From positions 4,893,208 through 4,957,207 of the forward strand of contig NZ_CP034072.1 in the NCBI RefSeq assembly GCF_003855255.1: DNA of 64,000 nt, in the 5' to 3' direction. The notes under the pieces are model-generated. The model made no database searches, was not told where the DNA came from, and saw only the letters and a program-made list of their open reading frames with translations. Origin of the DNA: Mycolicibacterium nivoides. Its GTDB lineage: Bacteria; Actinomycetota; Actinomycetes; Mycobacteriales; Mycobacteriaceae. The position numbers and the translations under genes were made by a program. Shown here piece by piece: positions 1-8,905 of the stretch; positions within the stretch are counted from its first letter, which is position 1, and every line of letters starts with the position of its first letter.

Positions 1-868
<868 letters not shown>

Positions 869-878
<10 letters not shown>

Positions 879-2038
879 CCGCCGCCTAGCCCCGGCAACA
901 GGGGCACCTCGATCACCGGCGCTGCCGGTCCCTCCCCACCACGCCCGCTCGACGGGCCCTCGTGACCTGCGCCACTGCCGGTCTCCACGGGCGCAGCCTG
1001 CGTGGTGCGCACCGGCGGCGCCGACGGCACAGACGTGGGCTCCACCGCCGGTGCGACGGTCGTGGTGACCACCGGCGGTTCGGCCGCCGGAGCGGCCGAG
1101 GTGGTCGGCGCCGAGGTCGTGTGTGTCGCCGACGGCTGTGAGGCCGGCGACGACGGCGCCGTCGTCGGCTCGGCACTGCTCGACGGCGCCGGCGTGGCGG
1201 ACGAGGACGACGGTGTCGACGGCGCAGTGGTCGTCGGTTGCGACGTCGAGGTCTCCGACGGCGTGGATGTCGCGGCCGGGTTGGACGTCTCCGAGCCCGG
1301 TGTGGTCTCCGTCGGCGAGGTCGAAGGCCCGGTCGTCGGGGTGGACGTCGGAGTCTCCCCGGACGGGCTCTCGGACGGGGACGACGGCGTCACCGTCACC
1401 GTCACCTCGGGCAACACGACCGGCGGCGCATCGGGCGGCACGGTCGCGTTCGGGTCGCGGTTCTCGACCTTCACCGACAGCTGCTGCCACTGGTCGACGA
1501 GTTCCTGCTTGCGCTGCTCGTCACCGACGGTGGCGACCGTGGTGGTGAGGGTCTGCAGCTTCTGCTGCGCCTGCTCCCACTGCCCCTCGTCGATCAGCTG
1601 CTGCACTTGTTTGAGCTCACTCGACGCCAACTCGACGCCCACGTCGCGCGTCACCGGCGCCGATCCGAAGACCAGCCCGCGCACCCCGTAGAGCGGGTCG
1701 CCCGGGCCGGAGCCGTACACGGCCGCACCGAACCCGCCGAGGCACAGCACCGCGGCGGCCATCGAACCCACCAGCGCCATCGGGAAGCGCACCCGCCCCT
1801 GCCCGGTGGCCTTGTCGAGCGCCGCCACGGCCTCGCGCGGCGTAGCGATACCCGACATCGGGGTGCGTCGTGCGTCGTCGCGCCACCCGGCCAGCAGGAC
1901 GGCCAGTTCGGCTTCCTCCCGGTCGGTGGCATAGACCTGATGCTCGAGGGAGAGCGCCTCGATGAACTTCTCGGACCGGTTGATCTCGTTGAGAGACGGA
2001 TCACCACCGTTTGAGGTCCAGCGGCCGAAGTCAGGCAT
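869..2038 (-). CDS. rsdA: Anti-sigma-D factor RsdA, membrane-anchored
   Basis: RsdA binds and silences the ECF factor SigD; in mycobacteria release is linked to ClpP-dependent proteolysis (family knowledge). The 389-residue protein starts MPDFGRWTSNGGDPSLNEIN at ATG 2038. Residues ~1-100 form the cytosolic sigma-binding part, followed by one transmembrane helix (segment FPMALVGSMAAAVLCLGGFG, about residues 100-125). Then comes a short coiled/helical stretch (ELKQVQQLIDEGQWEQAQQK) and a long Thr/Ser/Pro-rich extracytoplasmic tail ending PLLPGLGGGQR. The start overlaps the sigD stop by 8 nt, which indicates translational coupling. The tail is low-complexity and likely fast-evolving. Confidence 0.92.
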
Positions 2039-2609
2039 GGTCGCGCCCCGTCGCCATGATCTCGTTCTTGAGCCGCGCCAGGGCACGGTGCTGCGCGACG
2101 CGCACCGCGCCGGCGGTGCTGCCGACCGCCTCGGCGGTCTCCTCGGCACTCATGCCGACCACGACACGCAGGATCAGGATCTCGCGCTGTTTTTCGGGCA
2201 GCACCGACAGCAGCCTGGCCATCCGTGCAGAAGACTCGCTGTCGAGCGCGGACTGCTCTGGCCCCGCGTCAAGGGAGAACCGCTCGGGCACCACATCCGT
2301 GGGCTCGGCACGATTCCTGGCCGCCGCGCGATGCGCGTCAGCAACCTTGTGCGCAGCGATGCCGTAGACAAAGGCCAGGAACGGACGTCCCTGATCCTTG
2401 TACCGCGGCAGCGCCGTTATGGCGGCCAAGCAAACCTCCTGCGCAACGTCATCAGCTGAGAGACCACTGCGCTCGGTCGCCCCGACCCTCGCACGGACAT
2501 ACCGAACGACGATCGGCCGAATGATCTCCAGCACTTCCGAGAGCGCGTTCCGATCACCTGCCACTGCCTCAGCAACGACAATGTCGAGACGGTCTCCCGA
2601 ACTTGTCAT
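2031..2609 (-). CDS. sigD: ECF RNA polymerase sigma factor SigD
   Basis: Alternative sigma factor of 192 residues. Region 2 covers roughly residues 25-95 (RPIVVRYVRARVG, ADDVAQEVCLAAITALPRYK, FLAFVYGIAAHKVADAHRAA). Region 4 covers ~130-185 (LLSVLPEKQREILILRVVVG, then the helix-turn-helix SAEETAEAVGSTAGAVRVAQ). The start is ATG 2609 with GGAGAG (2620-2625 on the minus strand) as ribosome-binding site. It is upstream of and overlapping rsdA, the standard sigma/anti-sigma operon. SigD is implicated in stationary-phase and starvation expression in mycobacteria (established for M. tuberculosis). A SigD-type -35 motif lies just upstream of the start codon. Confidence 0.95.
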   Translation of the reverse strand: MTSSGDRLDIVVAEAVAGDRNALSEVLEIIRPIVVRYVRARVGATERSGLSADDVAQEVCLAAITALPRYKDQGRPFLAFVYGIAAHKVADAHRAAARNRAEPTDVVPERFSLDAGPEQSALDSESSARMARLLSVLPEKQREILILRVVVGMSAEETAEAVGSTAGAVRVAQHRALARLKNEIMATGRDHA

Positions 2610-2633
2610 CGTGGGCGATCTCTCCAGCGTTAC
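2608..2633 (-). promoter_or_regulatory. SigD-type promoter motif overlapping the sigD start
   Basis: On the minus strand GTAACGCT occupies 2626-2633 and CGAT occupies 2608-2611, with 16 nt between GTAACG and CGAT. This matches the reported mycobacterial SigD consensus (-35 GTAACG, -10 CGAT). The -10 overlaps the annotated ATG, so a transcript from it would start inside the gene. It may be coincidental, or it may indicate a downstream translation start. Confidence 0.35.
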
Positions 2634-2709
2634 GTTGCACCGACACTCGCGGCGATTGGCTCAGCTAAACAATAACGATCGGGATGTGGTGACCGTGCCG
2701 GTGGCGGTT

Positions 2710-3507
2710 CTAGGCGCCGGCCCACACCCCGCCTCTGCGACGCACTGTATCGGCGCTGAGGTCACGGATCCGGCTTATTTGTGCGGCATCGTGCGCGGCG
2801 CTCCCGATGTCGGCAAGTACGCAGGCCGATGCCCAGCGCAGCGGGACCAACCCGGCTTTCTCGGTGGCCAGCAGTGCAGCGTCGGCGACCTCCCGGGCCG
2901 CGTCGTACTCGCCGGCGCTACACAGCGCCGCGGCCAGCACGACATCTGATTTGACGACGTGGCGCGTCGAGTTGTGACCGGTTGCCGCCGCGACTCCGCG
3001 TCGGGCATGTTCGACCGCCTCCGCACCGTCGCCCCGGACCATCGCCAGTTCGGCGCTCACCCACGACAGCCGGATCCGCCGGCGCGAATCGGCGGGGGTG
3101 TCGATTGCGCGCGCCCGGTCGAGCAGTCGGGCCGAGACGCCGAACCGGCCCATCCCGAGGGCATCGGCGGCCAACCCGACGAGCGCGTCGGCGGCTGCCT
3201 CGTCATCGTCGCCGCAGCGCGCCCAGGCCCGACCGTCGGCGCCACGCGCACGCGCATGACCGCCCAGCTGGCGAAGGAACGAGGCGCGCGTGCTGTACGC
3301 CAGCGACACCAACGAACCGGAGTCCTGGCACCGCAGAATCTCGGAGAGCTCGGCGAGGGCGCAGGCGTAGCGCCCCTGCCCGCCGGCGGCGACGGCCCGC
3401 AGCCAGCGTTCGTGCGGGGTGGTCGCCCCGGGCAGCGGCCACCGGCCGGGGTCGGCCCCGAAGGCGGCGTCAGCCAGGGCCGGAGCGGCCGCTGCGAGTG
3501 CAGTCAT
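2710..3507 (-). CDS. Conserved hypothetical helical-repeat protein (Rv3415c-like)
   Basis: A 265-residue cytosolic protein that is almost entirely alpha-helical and alanine-rich, with repeated helix pairs reminiscent of TPR units (examples: CALAELSEILRCQDSGSLVS, VSARLLDRARAIDTPADSRR, EYDAAREVADAALLATEKAG). It starts at ATG 3507. It lies between sigD and whiB3, as Rv3415c does in M. tuberculosis. No catalytic motif is visible. TPR-like architecture suggests protein binding, but no partner can be named. It is separated from sigD by 100 bp and reads in the same direction. Confidence 0.8.
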   Translation of the reverse strand: MTALAAAAPALADAAFGADPGRWPLPGATTPHERWLRAVAAGGQGRYACALAELSEILRCQDSGSLVSLAYSTRASFLRQLGGHARARGADGRAWARCGDDDEAAADALVGLAADALGMGRFGVSARLLDRARAIDTPADSRRRIRLSWVSAELAMVRGDGAEAVEHARRGVAAATGHNSTRHVVKSDVVLAAALCSAGEYDAAREVADAALLATEKAGLVPLRWASACVLADIGSAAHDAAQISRIRDLSADTVRRRGGVWAGA

Positions 3508-3943
3508 CGGTTCGCGACGCTATCAATACCGAGGGCATTGCAACCCGTCCGGGCAACCCGGTACCGGCGGATACGGGAATTTCACTTTGCTCCGCGATCA
3601 TTAGTTAACAATTGATGGCTTGAATGTTAATGGCATGTCAACTAACTATCGCCTGCCCGGAATTGCGTGCGACGCCCCGATGAGCCCGAACAGGGGAAAC
3701 CCGAGGACCCAGGCCAGATCCTTAACACTCATGTCTCAGTCAAGGCTTCACAACGATGAACGTGATGTAAATTCTCGACCTGCGGTTATGCCCTTTAGCA
3801 CACCGGTGGGCTATTGACGCGCTTTATTCAGTCCCCCTAGTTTGTGTGCACGAGCGGTCATCGGCGACATGAGCTCAGTTCGGTTCCACCGACTCAAACC
3901 CGCCCGCGTTGGCGAAATGGGCGAGCAGAGAGGGGTTTTCCAT
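3508..3943 (+). promoter_or_regulatory. Long whiB3 upstream region with inverted repeat
   Basis: This 436-bp divergent intergenic region separates the Rv3415c-like gene from whiB3 and is visibly richer in A+T than its surroundings. It contains an inverted repeat: TTAGTTAACA at 3601-3610 and TGTCAACTAA at 3636-3645 (9 of 10 positions pair, 25-nt spacer). A possible -10 hexamer TAAATT lies at 3768-3773. No convincing gene was found; the open frame at 3620-3817 lacks recognisable protein character. A long leader is consistent with complex control of whiB3. Confidence 0.5.
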
Positions 3944-4234
3944 ATGCCGCAGCCGCAGCAGCTTCCCGGACCCAATGCGGATATCTGGGATTGGCAAATG
4001 CAAGGACTTTGCCGTGGTGTCGATTCGTCGATGTTCTTCCACCCCGATGGTGAACGCGGACGCGCCCGGGCCCAGCGTGAGGTGCGCGCCAAGGAGATGT
4101 GCCGCAGCTGCCCGGTGATCACCCAGTGCCGTTCACACGCGCTGGCCGTCGGTGAGCCGTACGGTATCTGGGGTGGCCTGAGCGAGTCGGAGCGCGAGCT
4201 CTTGCTCAAGCGGGGCATCCGCCGCAGCGCCTGA
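3944..4234 (+). CDS. whiB3: Iron-sulfur redox regulator WhiB3
   Basis: WhiB-family transcription factor of 96 residues that holds a redox/NO-sensing [4Fe-4S] cluster and, in M. tuberculosis, works with SigA and controls lipid and redox metabolism. The ATG at 3944 gives MPQPQQLPGPNADIWDWQMQ, matching the known WhiB3 N-terminus; the open frame extends upstream but is not needed. Cluster cysteines are C23, C53, C56 and C62 (C-x29-C-x2-C-x5-C). The beta-turn GVWGG-type motif (GIWGG) and a basic C-terminus (LLLKRGIRRSA) are present. A strong terminator follows 28 bp downstream, so it is monocistronic. Confidence 0.95.
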   Translation: MPQPQQLPGPNADIWDWQMQGLCRGVDSSMFFHPDGERGRARAQREVRAKEMCRSCPVITQCRSHALAVGEPYGIWGGLSESERELLLKRGIRRSA

Positions 4235-4261
4235 GCTACGCAGCAAACTTCACACGCCGAG

Positions 4262-4302
4262 CTGAAAAGGGCTCCACCCCTCAAGGGGTGGGGCCTTTTC
4301 AG
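4262..4302 (+). terminator. Strong hairpin terminator after whiB3
   Basis: Near-perfect stem-loop: arms CTGAAAAGGGCTCCACCCCT and AGGGGTGGGGCCTTTTCAG pair over about 19 bp with a tiny CA loop. The A/T-rich ends can act on either strand, serving whiB3 and any minus-strand transcript from 4308-4499. Confidence 0.85.
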
Positions 4303-4307
4303 TTGGC

Positions 4308-4499
4308 TCAGCCCGCGACAAAGACTCCCAGTGACAGCACCGCGAGCACGAGGAACGCAGCGGGAAAAGCAATGTTGTAGAACAGATCTGCGATCCGGAC
4401 CGTTTGGCCTCGGTCGACGTGGCGTTGGCGGACTGACGCCCGGTGGGCGAACGTGGGCCTCCGGCGCGGAATTCGGCGAAATCGCGTACCGATACCCAC
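4308..4499 (-). CDS. Possible small one-helix membrane protein
   Basis: Weak candidate of 63 residues from GTG 4499. The first ~35 residues are basic and unremarkable. The C-terminus ([20 protein letters not shown], then SLGVFVAG) is a convincing hydrophobic helix. It ends next to the bidirectional terminator and is divergent from the OsmC gene. There is no clear ribosome-binding site and no family recognised, so it may not be expressed. Confidence 0.25.
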   Translation of the reverse strand: MGIGTRFRRIPRRRPTFAHRASVRQRHVDRGQTVRIADLFYNIAFPAAFLVLAVLSLGVFVAG

Positions 4500-4549
4500 A
4501 CTCGGGGCACGATCCGTTCCTGAGTCATTTCACGGCGAAGGAGACCTGC

Positions 4550-4975
4550 ATGACCACCGACGTAACCGTGGCGGAGACCGGCGCGGGGACCTACACCCAG
4601 CAGATCACCGCCGGGCGCCACCAACTCATCGCCGACGAACCACTTCCCGTGGGAGGCGATGCCGGCCCCAATCCCTATGACCTGGTGCTGGCCGGCTTGG
4701 GCGCGTGTACGTCGATGACAGTGCGGATGTACGCCAACCGCAAGGGCTGGCCGCTTGAGCAAGTACGAGTGATATTGCGGCACTCACGCATTCACGCGAA
4801 AGACTGTGCCGACTGTGAGACCACCACGGGCATGCTCGATCACATCGATCGCGAGATCGAGTTGATCGGCGAGCTCGACGACAGTCAACGAGAACGACTG
4901 ATGGACATCGCCGAACGCTGCCCCGTGCATCAGACGCTGACCTCGTCGGTCCACATCACCACGACCGAGAGGTGA
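4550..4975 (+). CDS. OsmC/Ohr-family peroxiredoxin-like protein
   Basis: Cytosolic thiol peroxidase fold of 141 residues; OsmC-type proteins reduce organic hydroperoxides. The start is ATG 4550 ([20 protein letters not shown]) preceded by GGCGAAGGAGACC. The two redox cysteines are C53 in [20 protein letters not shown] and C124 in the [10 protein letters not shown] signature. An additional pair (CADC, ~residues 86-89) sits on the mid-protein loop, as in many YhfA/OsmC relatives. It is followed by the reductase gene at 5044 in the same direction, 68 bp away. Confidence 0.88.
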   Translation: MTTDVTVAETGAGTYTQQITAGRHQLIADEPLPVGGDAGPNPYDLVLAGLGACTSMTVRMYANRKGWPLEQVRVILRHSRIHAKDCADCETTTGMLDHIDREIELIGELDDSQRERLMDIAERCPVHQTLTSSVHITTTER

Positions 4976-5043
4976 ATCGGCGGATTCCCGCGATTTCGTG
5001 ATCTGCGTGCACCGTCGCGATGGCCAGGCGTAGGAATTAAGCC

Positions 5044-5451
5044 ATGGCAGACAACTGGAATGACAACATCATCGCCGAGTTCCGCGCCAACGGCGGGAAG
5101 GTCGGAGGACCGTTCGAAGGTGCGACGCTGCTCCTGCTGCACACCACCGGCGCCAAGAGCGGCAAGGAACGGGTCAATCCGGTGATGGCGTTCGACCTCG
5201 ACGGAAAGCTCGCCATCGTCGGGTCTTACGCGGGCGCCGACGTCGACCCCGCGTGGTTGCACAACCTGCGCGCACATCCCGATGCCCACATCGAGATCGG
5301 CACCGACGCCTACGACGTGCACGCGCGGGAGATGCCGCTGGCCGAGCGCGACGCCGCCTATCCTCGCATCGTCGAGAAGGCCCCGGGATTCGGCGAATAC
5401 CAAACCAAGACCGACCGCGTCATCCCGGTCATCGAGCTGCAACGCCGCTGA
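5044..5451 (+). CDS. Deazaflavin-dependent nitroreductase family protein
   Basis: A 135-residue member of the F420-binding split beta-barrel family (DUF385; relatives include M. tuberculosis Ddn). Family signatures are visible: GATLLLLHTTGAKSGKERVN around residues 26-45, then VGSYAGADVDPAWLHNLRAH with the conserved P-x-W-x-x-N-L segment, and a C-terminal half rich in VIPVIEL-type strands. The role is presumably F420H2-dependent reduction of a quinone or nitro compound; the substrate is unknown. Start is ATG 5044. It may form a stress-related pair with the OsmC gene. Confidence 0.85.
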   Translation: MADNWNDNIIAEFRANGGKVGGPFEGATLLLLHTTGAKSGKERVNPVMAFDLDGKLAIVGSYAGADVDPAWLHNLRAHPDAHIEIGTDAYDVHAREMPLAERDAAYPRIVEKAPGFGEYQTKTDRVIPVIELQRR

Positions 5452-5466
5452 GCGCAGCCGACACCG

Positions 5467-5826
5467 TCAGCTGACCGCCGTCTGCGACCAGGCCGCCACG
5501 GGCAGGGTCAGATAGACGCCGATCTGACAGCCCGCACCGATCGCGGTCTGTGCGGCGGCCAGTACGGCGTCGGCACCGGCCTGCCGATCCTCAGCCCGGT
5601 CGGCAAAGAACTTCGACTTGACCTCGATCAGCACATCGAGGTCGAACCGATCGAACGGTCCGGCGTCGTGGAACCGGATCAGTACGTCCCCCGGCTGGAG
5701 GTTGCCATCGTAGGGTTCGTCGCCGCATGCGACGGCGATCGAGACCGCCGCCGGTAGCACTTCCGCCAGCTGCGATCGGACACTATCGGTGACCCGTGCC
5801 CCGCAGGTCACATCGATCAACGGCAC
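5467..5826 (-). CDS. Tautomerase-superfamily-like protein
   Basis: A 119-residue small protein beginning MPLIDVTCGARVTDSVRSQL, so Pro2 is at the amino terminus after methionine removal, as in 4-oxalocrotonate tautomerase relatives. Later segments (RFDLDVLIEVKSKFFADRAE) fit the alpha/beta fold, and length is close to CHMI-type members. No substrate can be assigned. It is convergent with the reductase at 5044-5451 (15-bp gap) and just downstream of the TetR gene on the same strand, 33 bp away, so the two are probably co-transcribed. Confidence 0.55.
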   Translation of the reverse strand: MPLIDVTCGARVTDSVRSQLAEVLPAAVSIAVACGDEPYDGNLQPGDVLIRFHDAGPFDRFDLDVLIEVKSKFFADRAEDRQAGADAVLAAAQTAIGAGCQIGVYLTLPVAAWSQTAVS

Positions 5827-5859
5827 TGGTTCAACCCCCGTCTCTTTTCGTTGGGAAGG

Positions 5860-6462
5860 CTATTCTTCCGCCCGCACGGCGGGCCAGAAAAGCTTGAACA
5901 AACGCTCCTCCCAACCGTCTTCGATGTCACCGATACGGGCGTGCTCGGCGATGTACGCACCGACCACCCCGTCTATCAGCGTCTCGGAATCGACGTCCGC
6001 ACGGATCGAACCGTCGGCTTTGGCGTCGTCGATCACGGCGGCCAGCGCCGCACGCTGGTCGATCAGGATCCGCCGGAACAGCGTGGTGAATTCGGGGTCA
6101 TCCTCGGTGAGCAAGGCCGCGAGTCCACCGAGTCCGATGCCGCCCTCGACCGTTGCGATCGCGTGGGTGATGAGCCACCGGAGCCGATCCGGGGCGCTCG
6201 CGCGGGGATCGAGTGGGCCAGGTGACGCGAGTCGCGACAGCGCGCCGGCCAACATGTCCCGCCGGTTGGGATGCCGTCGGTAGATCGTCGTCTTCGCGAT
6301 TCCCGAGTGCGCGGCAACAGCTTCGACGGTCACCGCCCGCGGCCCTCCAGTGCGCAACAGGTACAGCGTCGACTCAGCGATGCCGTCTTCGACCCGCCCT
6401 TGCGCCATCGGTCCCCTACCCGGTCCGTCCGTTGGTCGACGGGAATATCTCGGCCCCGCCAT
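5860..6462 (-). CDS. TetR-family transcriptional regulator
   Basis: A 200-residue TetR repressor. The N-terminal helix-turn-helix is at residues ~20-70 (VEDGIAESTLYLLRTGGPRA, then VEAVAAHSGIAKTTIYRRHP), followed by a ligand domain typical of TetR_C (DRLRWLITHAIATVEGGIGL ... LIDGVVGAYIAEHARIG). ATG 6462 lies only 4 bp from a palindrome, so a leaderless mRNA or the internal Met19 (6408) is possible. It is divergent from the membrane-protein gene at 6540, with two palindromes between them, indicating autoregulation and control of that neighbour. Confidence 0.88.
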   Translation of the reverse strand: MAGPRYSRRPTDGPGRGPMAQGRVEDGIAESTLYLLRTGGPRAVTVEAVAAHSGIAKTTIYRRHPNRRDMLAGALSRLASPGPLDPRASAPDRLRWLITHAIATVEGGIGLGGLAALLTEDDPEFTTLFRRILIDQRAALAAVIDDAKADGSIRADVDSETLIDGVVGAYIAEHARIGDIEDGWEERLFKLFWPAVRAEE

Positions 6463-6465
6463 GCG

Positions 6466-6506
6466 CTACGCTATACGTAGCAATCGCTACGCTACGCGTA
6501 GCGTAG
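6466..6506. promoter_or_regulatory. Two TetR-type palindromic operators
   Basis: A perfect 20-bp palindrome CTACGCTACGCGTAGCGTAG occupies 6487-6506. A second copy with the same arms (CTACG ... CGTAG around CTATA) occupies 6466-6480. Both lie in the 77-bp gap between the divergent TetR gene (start 6462) and the gene at 6540. Size and placement are classic for a TetR-family binding region. Confidence 0.75.
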
Positions 6507-6539
6507 TTTTACAGGTTCGAGTTCTCGTGAGGTGATCAC

Positions 6540-6944
6540 ATGCTGAAAGGCGTGGACCGTATTCCGGTTCCCAACATTGCGTACGTTCTGCTGCTCGTCG
6601 GGTTTGTGTCGCTCGGGCTTTTCGTCAGCGCCCTGGCATTGGGCAGTGAGCTTGCGCCGGTCGCCGGCATTGCGCTGATCGCGTGCCTGGGCGGTGCCGT
6701 GGCCGGTTTCCGCACCGGCGCCCGCAGACTGGCCCAAGCCCGGCAACCCGATGCCCCCGCCAACAACGTGAGCATCTTCTCCACGCCGCTGCGCCGGGAT
6801 GAAACGGATCGGTATCTGCGGAACTACCGCGGTGCGGGCGAAGACCGTGCCTCCTCTGACCGCGCAATGGCCGTGGTTCGCGACGACGAATCCAAGGCCG
6901 CCGAAGTGTCGTCAGCGCAGGCCGGCCACCGCCGCGCCGCCTGA
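6540..6944 (+). CDS. Small two-helix membrane protein of unknown function
   Basis: A 134-residue protein starting at ATG 6540 (RBS GTGAGGTGA). Two hydrophobic helices occupy residues ~12-36 (IAYVLLLVGFVSLGLFVSAL) and ~40-60 (LAPVAGIALIACLGGAVAGF). A hydrophilic, arginine-rich cytosolic tail follows with FSTPLRRDETDRYLRNYRGA. No family was recognised. Divergence from the TetR gene across shared palindromes makes it the likely regulated target; TetR targets are often transporters, but this protein is too small to transport alone. Confidence 0.7.
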   Translation: MLKGVDRIPVPNIAYVLLLVGFVSLGLFVSALALGSELAPVAGIALIACLGGAVAGFRTGARRLAQARQPDAPANNVSIFSTPLRRDETDRYLRNYRGAGEDRASSDRAMAVVRDDESKAAEVSSAQAGHRRAA

Positions 6945-6962
6945 CGAGCGGCGGCTCGGCCG

Positions 6963-7745
6963 CTACTTCGATGCCACCGACCAGTCCGGCGGGCGCTTGT
7001 CGACGAAGGCCTGCACTCCTTCGAGCGCGCTCGGTTCCATCATGTTGCAGGCCATCGTCGTGCCCGCGTCGGTGTAGGCAGACTCGATGTCGACGTCAAT
7101 CTGCCGGTAGAACAACGCCTTTCCCATCGCGACCGCGACGCGGGGCTTCGCCACGATGCTCGCGATCACGGCCTCGACCTCGTCGTCGAGGGCGTCCTCT
7201 GCCACCACCCGGTTGACCAGCCCCAACACCCGGGCCTGCTCGGCAGAGACGAATTCGCCGGTCACGAGCATCTCGAAGGCCGCCTTGCGGGGCACGTTGC
7301 GCGACAGTGCCACTCCCGGGGTCGCGCAGAACAACCCGACGTTGACACCGCTGACCGCGAAGCGCGCGTCATCACTTGCCACCGCGAGATCGCACATCGC
7401 GACGAGCTGGCAGCCCGCTGCCGTCGCGAGTCCTTGGACCCGCGCGATCACCGGCACCGGCAGCCGCTGAATCGACAGCATCATCGCGGTGCATTGGGCG
7501 AACAACCGCTGGTAGTACTCCAGCGACGGCTCAGCCCGCATTTCTTTTAGGTCATGCCCGGCGCAGAACGCCTTGCCGGAAGCCCCGAGGACCACAGCAC
7601 GCACCATGTCGTCCTGAGCCAGCGCATCGAAGGCGGCACCGAGCGCGGTCAGCATCGCCTCGGACAACGCATTGAAGGCCTGCGGGCGGTTCAATGTCAG
7701 CGTGACGACGCCGCGATCGTCGCGATCTTGAAGCAGCAGCGTCAT
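6963..7745 (-). CDS. Enoyl-CoA hydratase/isomerase family protein, ECHDC3-like
   Basis: Crotonase-fold protein of 260 residues. The first oxyanion-hole segment (GKAFCAGHDLKEM) and second (VQGLATAAGCQLVAMCDLAV) are intact. However, the region that normally carries a catalytic glutamate reads FAVSGVNVGLFCATPGVALS, with no Glu, as in the ECHDC3 subgroup. True hydratase activity is therefore doubtful; a thioesterase, isomerase or other acyl-CoA role is possible. Its ATG overlaps the stop of the upstream dehydrogenase gene by 4 nt (ATGA), so the two are translationally coupled. Confidence 0.88.
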   Translation of the reverse strand: MTLLLQDRDDRGVVTLTLNRPQAFNALSEAMLTALGAAFDALAQDDMVRAVVLGASGKAFCAGHDLKEMRAEPSLEYYQRLFAQCTAMMLSIQRLPVPVIARVQGLATAAGCQLVAMCDLAVASDDARFAVSGVNVGLFCATPGVALSRNVPRKAAFEMLVTGEFVSAEQARVLGLVNRVVAEDALDDEVEAVIASIVAKPRVAVAMGKALFYRQIDVDIESAYTDAGTTMACNMMEPSALEGVQAFVDKRPPDWSVASK

Positions 7746-8776
7746 GGCTCGATCAACACCTTGAGGGCCTCGCGGTCAGCCATCGCGCGGTAGCCGTCGG
7801 GGGTTTCGTCGAGACCGATGGTGCGGTCGAACACCCGCCCCGGTTCGATGGTGCCGTCGAGAACGTCGGGCATGAGTTCCTCGATGTAGGCACGGGCGGG
7901 CGCGACGCCGCCGGTGAGGGTGACGTTGCGGAAGAACGTCCCGAAACCCATTGGCACCTCGGTGTATTGAGATACCCCGAGCCGACTGACGCGGCCACCG
8001 GCACGGACCGCGTCAAGAGCGGTGGCTACCGAGGGCTCGGTCCCGACGCATTCGATCACCGCGTGGGTACCGTCACCGCCGGTCAGTTCACGGATCTTCT
8101 CGACGGCCTCGTCGCCGCGTTCGGCGACGACGTCGGTGGCGCCGAACTCACGCCCCAGGTCGGTCCGGACCGTGTGGCGACCATTCAGGATGATCTGCTC
8201 GGCACCCAACCGCTTGGCAGCCAGCACCGCACACAATCCCACCGCGCCGTCACCGATGACCGTCACCGACGATCCCGGACCCACCCCGGCGGTCACCACG
8301 CCGTGATGACCGGTACAGAACACATCCGACAGGGTCAACAGCGAAGGCATGAGCGCCGAATCCGCTGCCACCGGCAGCTTCACCAACGTGCCCTGCGCCT
8401 GGGGAACGCGCACGGCCTCGCCCTGGCCGGCATCGACGCCGGGGGCACCCCACCCGCCACCGTGGCGGCACGACGTCTGCAGCCCCTCCTTGCAGAAGTC
8501 ACACGTGTTGTCCGCCCAGACGAAGGGGGCCACAACCAGATCGCCGCGCCGGAATGCGGAGACATCCGCGCCGACGTCCTCCACGATGCCGATGAACTCA
8601 TGACCCATCCGGCGGCCACCGTCCTTGTGCGGCATCGACTGGTACGGCCACAGGTCGCTGCCGCAGATGCAGGCACGGGTGACGCGCACGATGGCGTCAG
8701 TCGGCTCCTTCACGATGGGGTCGGGCACGTTCTCGACGCGGACGTCGCCGGCCCCATACATCACGGTTGCTCGCAT
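7742..8776 (-). CDS. Zinc-dependent alcohol dehydrogenase (MDR family)
   Basis: A 344-residue medium-chain dehydrogenase. The start is ATG 8776 (MRATVMYGAGDVRVENVPDP). The N-terminal GroES-like domain has catalytic zinc ligands C38 (ACICGSDLWPY) and H59-E60 (RRMGHEFIG), and a partial structural-zinc lobe (NTCDFCKEGLQTSC). The Rossmann motif GPGSSVTVIGDGAVGLCAVL follows. The GGWGAPGVDAGQGEAVRVPQ insertion is seen in a mycobacterial subgroup acting on unknown alcohols. It is first gene of a two-gene operon with the ECH-like gene. Confidence 0.9.
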   Translation of the reverse strand: MRATVMYGAGDVRVENVPDPIVKEPTDAIVRVTRACICGSDLWPYQSMPHKDGGRRMGHEFIGIVEDVGADVSAFRRGDLVVAPFVWADNTCDFCKEGLQTSCRHGGGWGAPGVDAGQGEAVRVPQAQGTLVKLPVAADSALMPSLLTLSDVFCTGHHGVVTAGVGPGSSVTVIGDGAVGLCAVLAAKRLGAEQIILNGRHTVRTDLGREFGATDVVAERGDEAVEKIRELTGGDGTHAVIECVGTEPSVATALDAVRAGGRVSRLGVSQYTEVPMGFGTFFRNVTLTGGVAPARAYIEELMPDVLDGTIEPGRVFDRTIGLDETPDGYRAMADREALKVLIEP

Positions 8777-8905
8777 GCTCGGTTCCTTCACTCGTTCGGG
8801 TGGCAGTGAGACCCATCGCCTCGAGGCTAGGCCGCTGGGCGTGGTCTCGGGGCCGAAAGGGGACGCGGCGCCAGTGCCCTGGCGCGGAGGTTCAACACCT
8901 GACAT

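Noticed and set aside
1002..1691. Val/Gly/Asp-rich plus-strand frame opposite rsdA
   Set aside because: It mirrors the Thr/Pro/Ser repeats of the RsdA tail, so the apparent repeat protein is a shadow.
3620..3817. 65-codon frame in the whiB3 upstream region
   Set aside because: Composition is not gene-like and there is no ribosome-binding site. The region is better explained as regulatory DNA.
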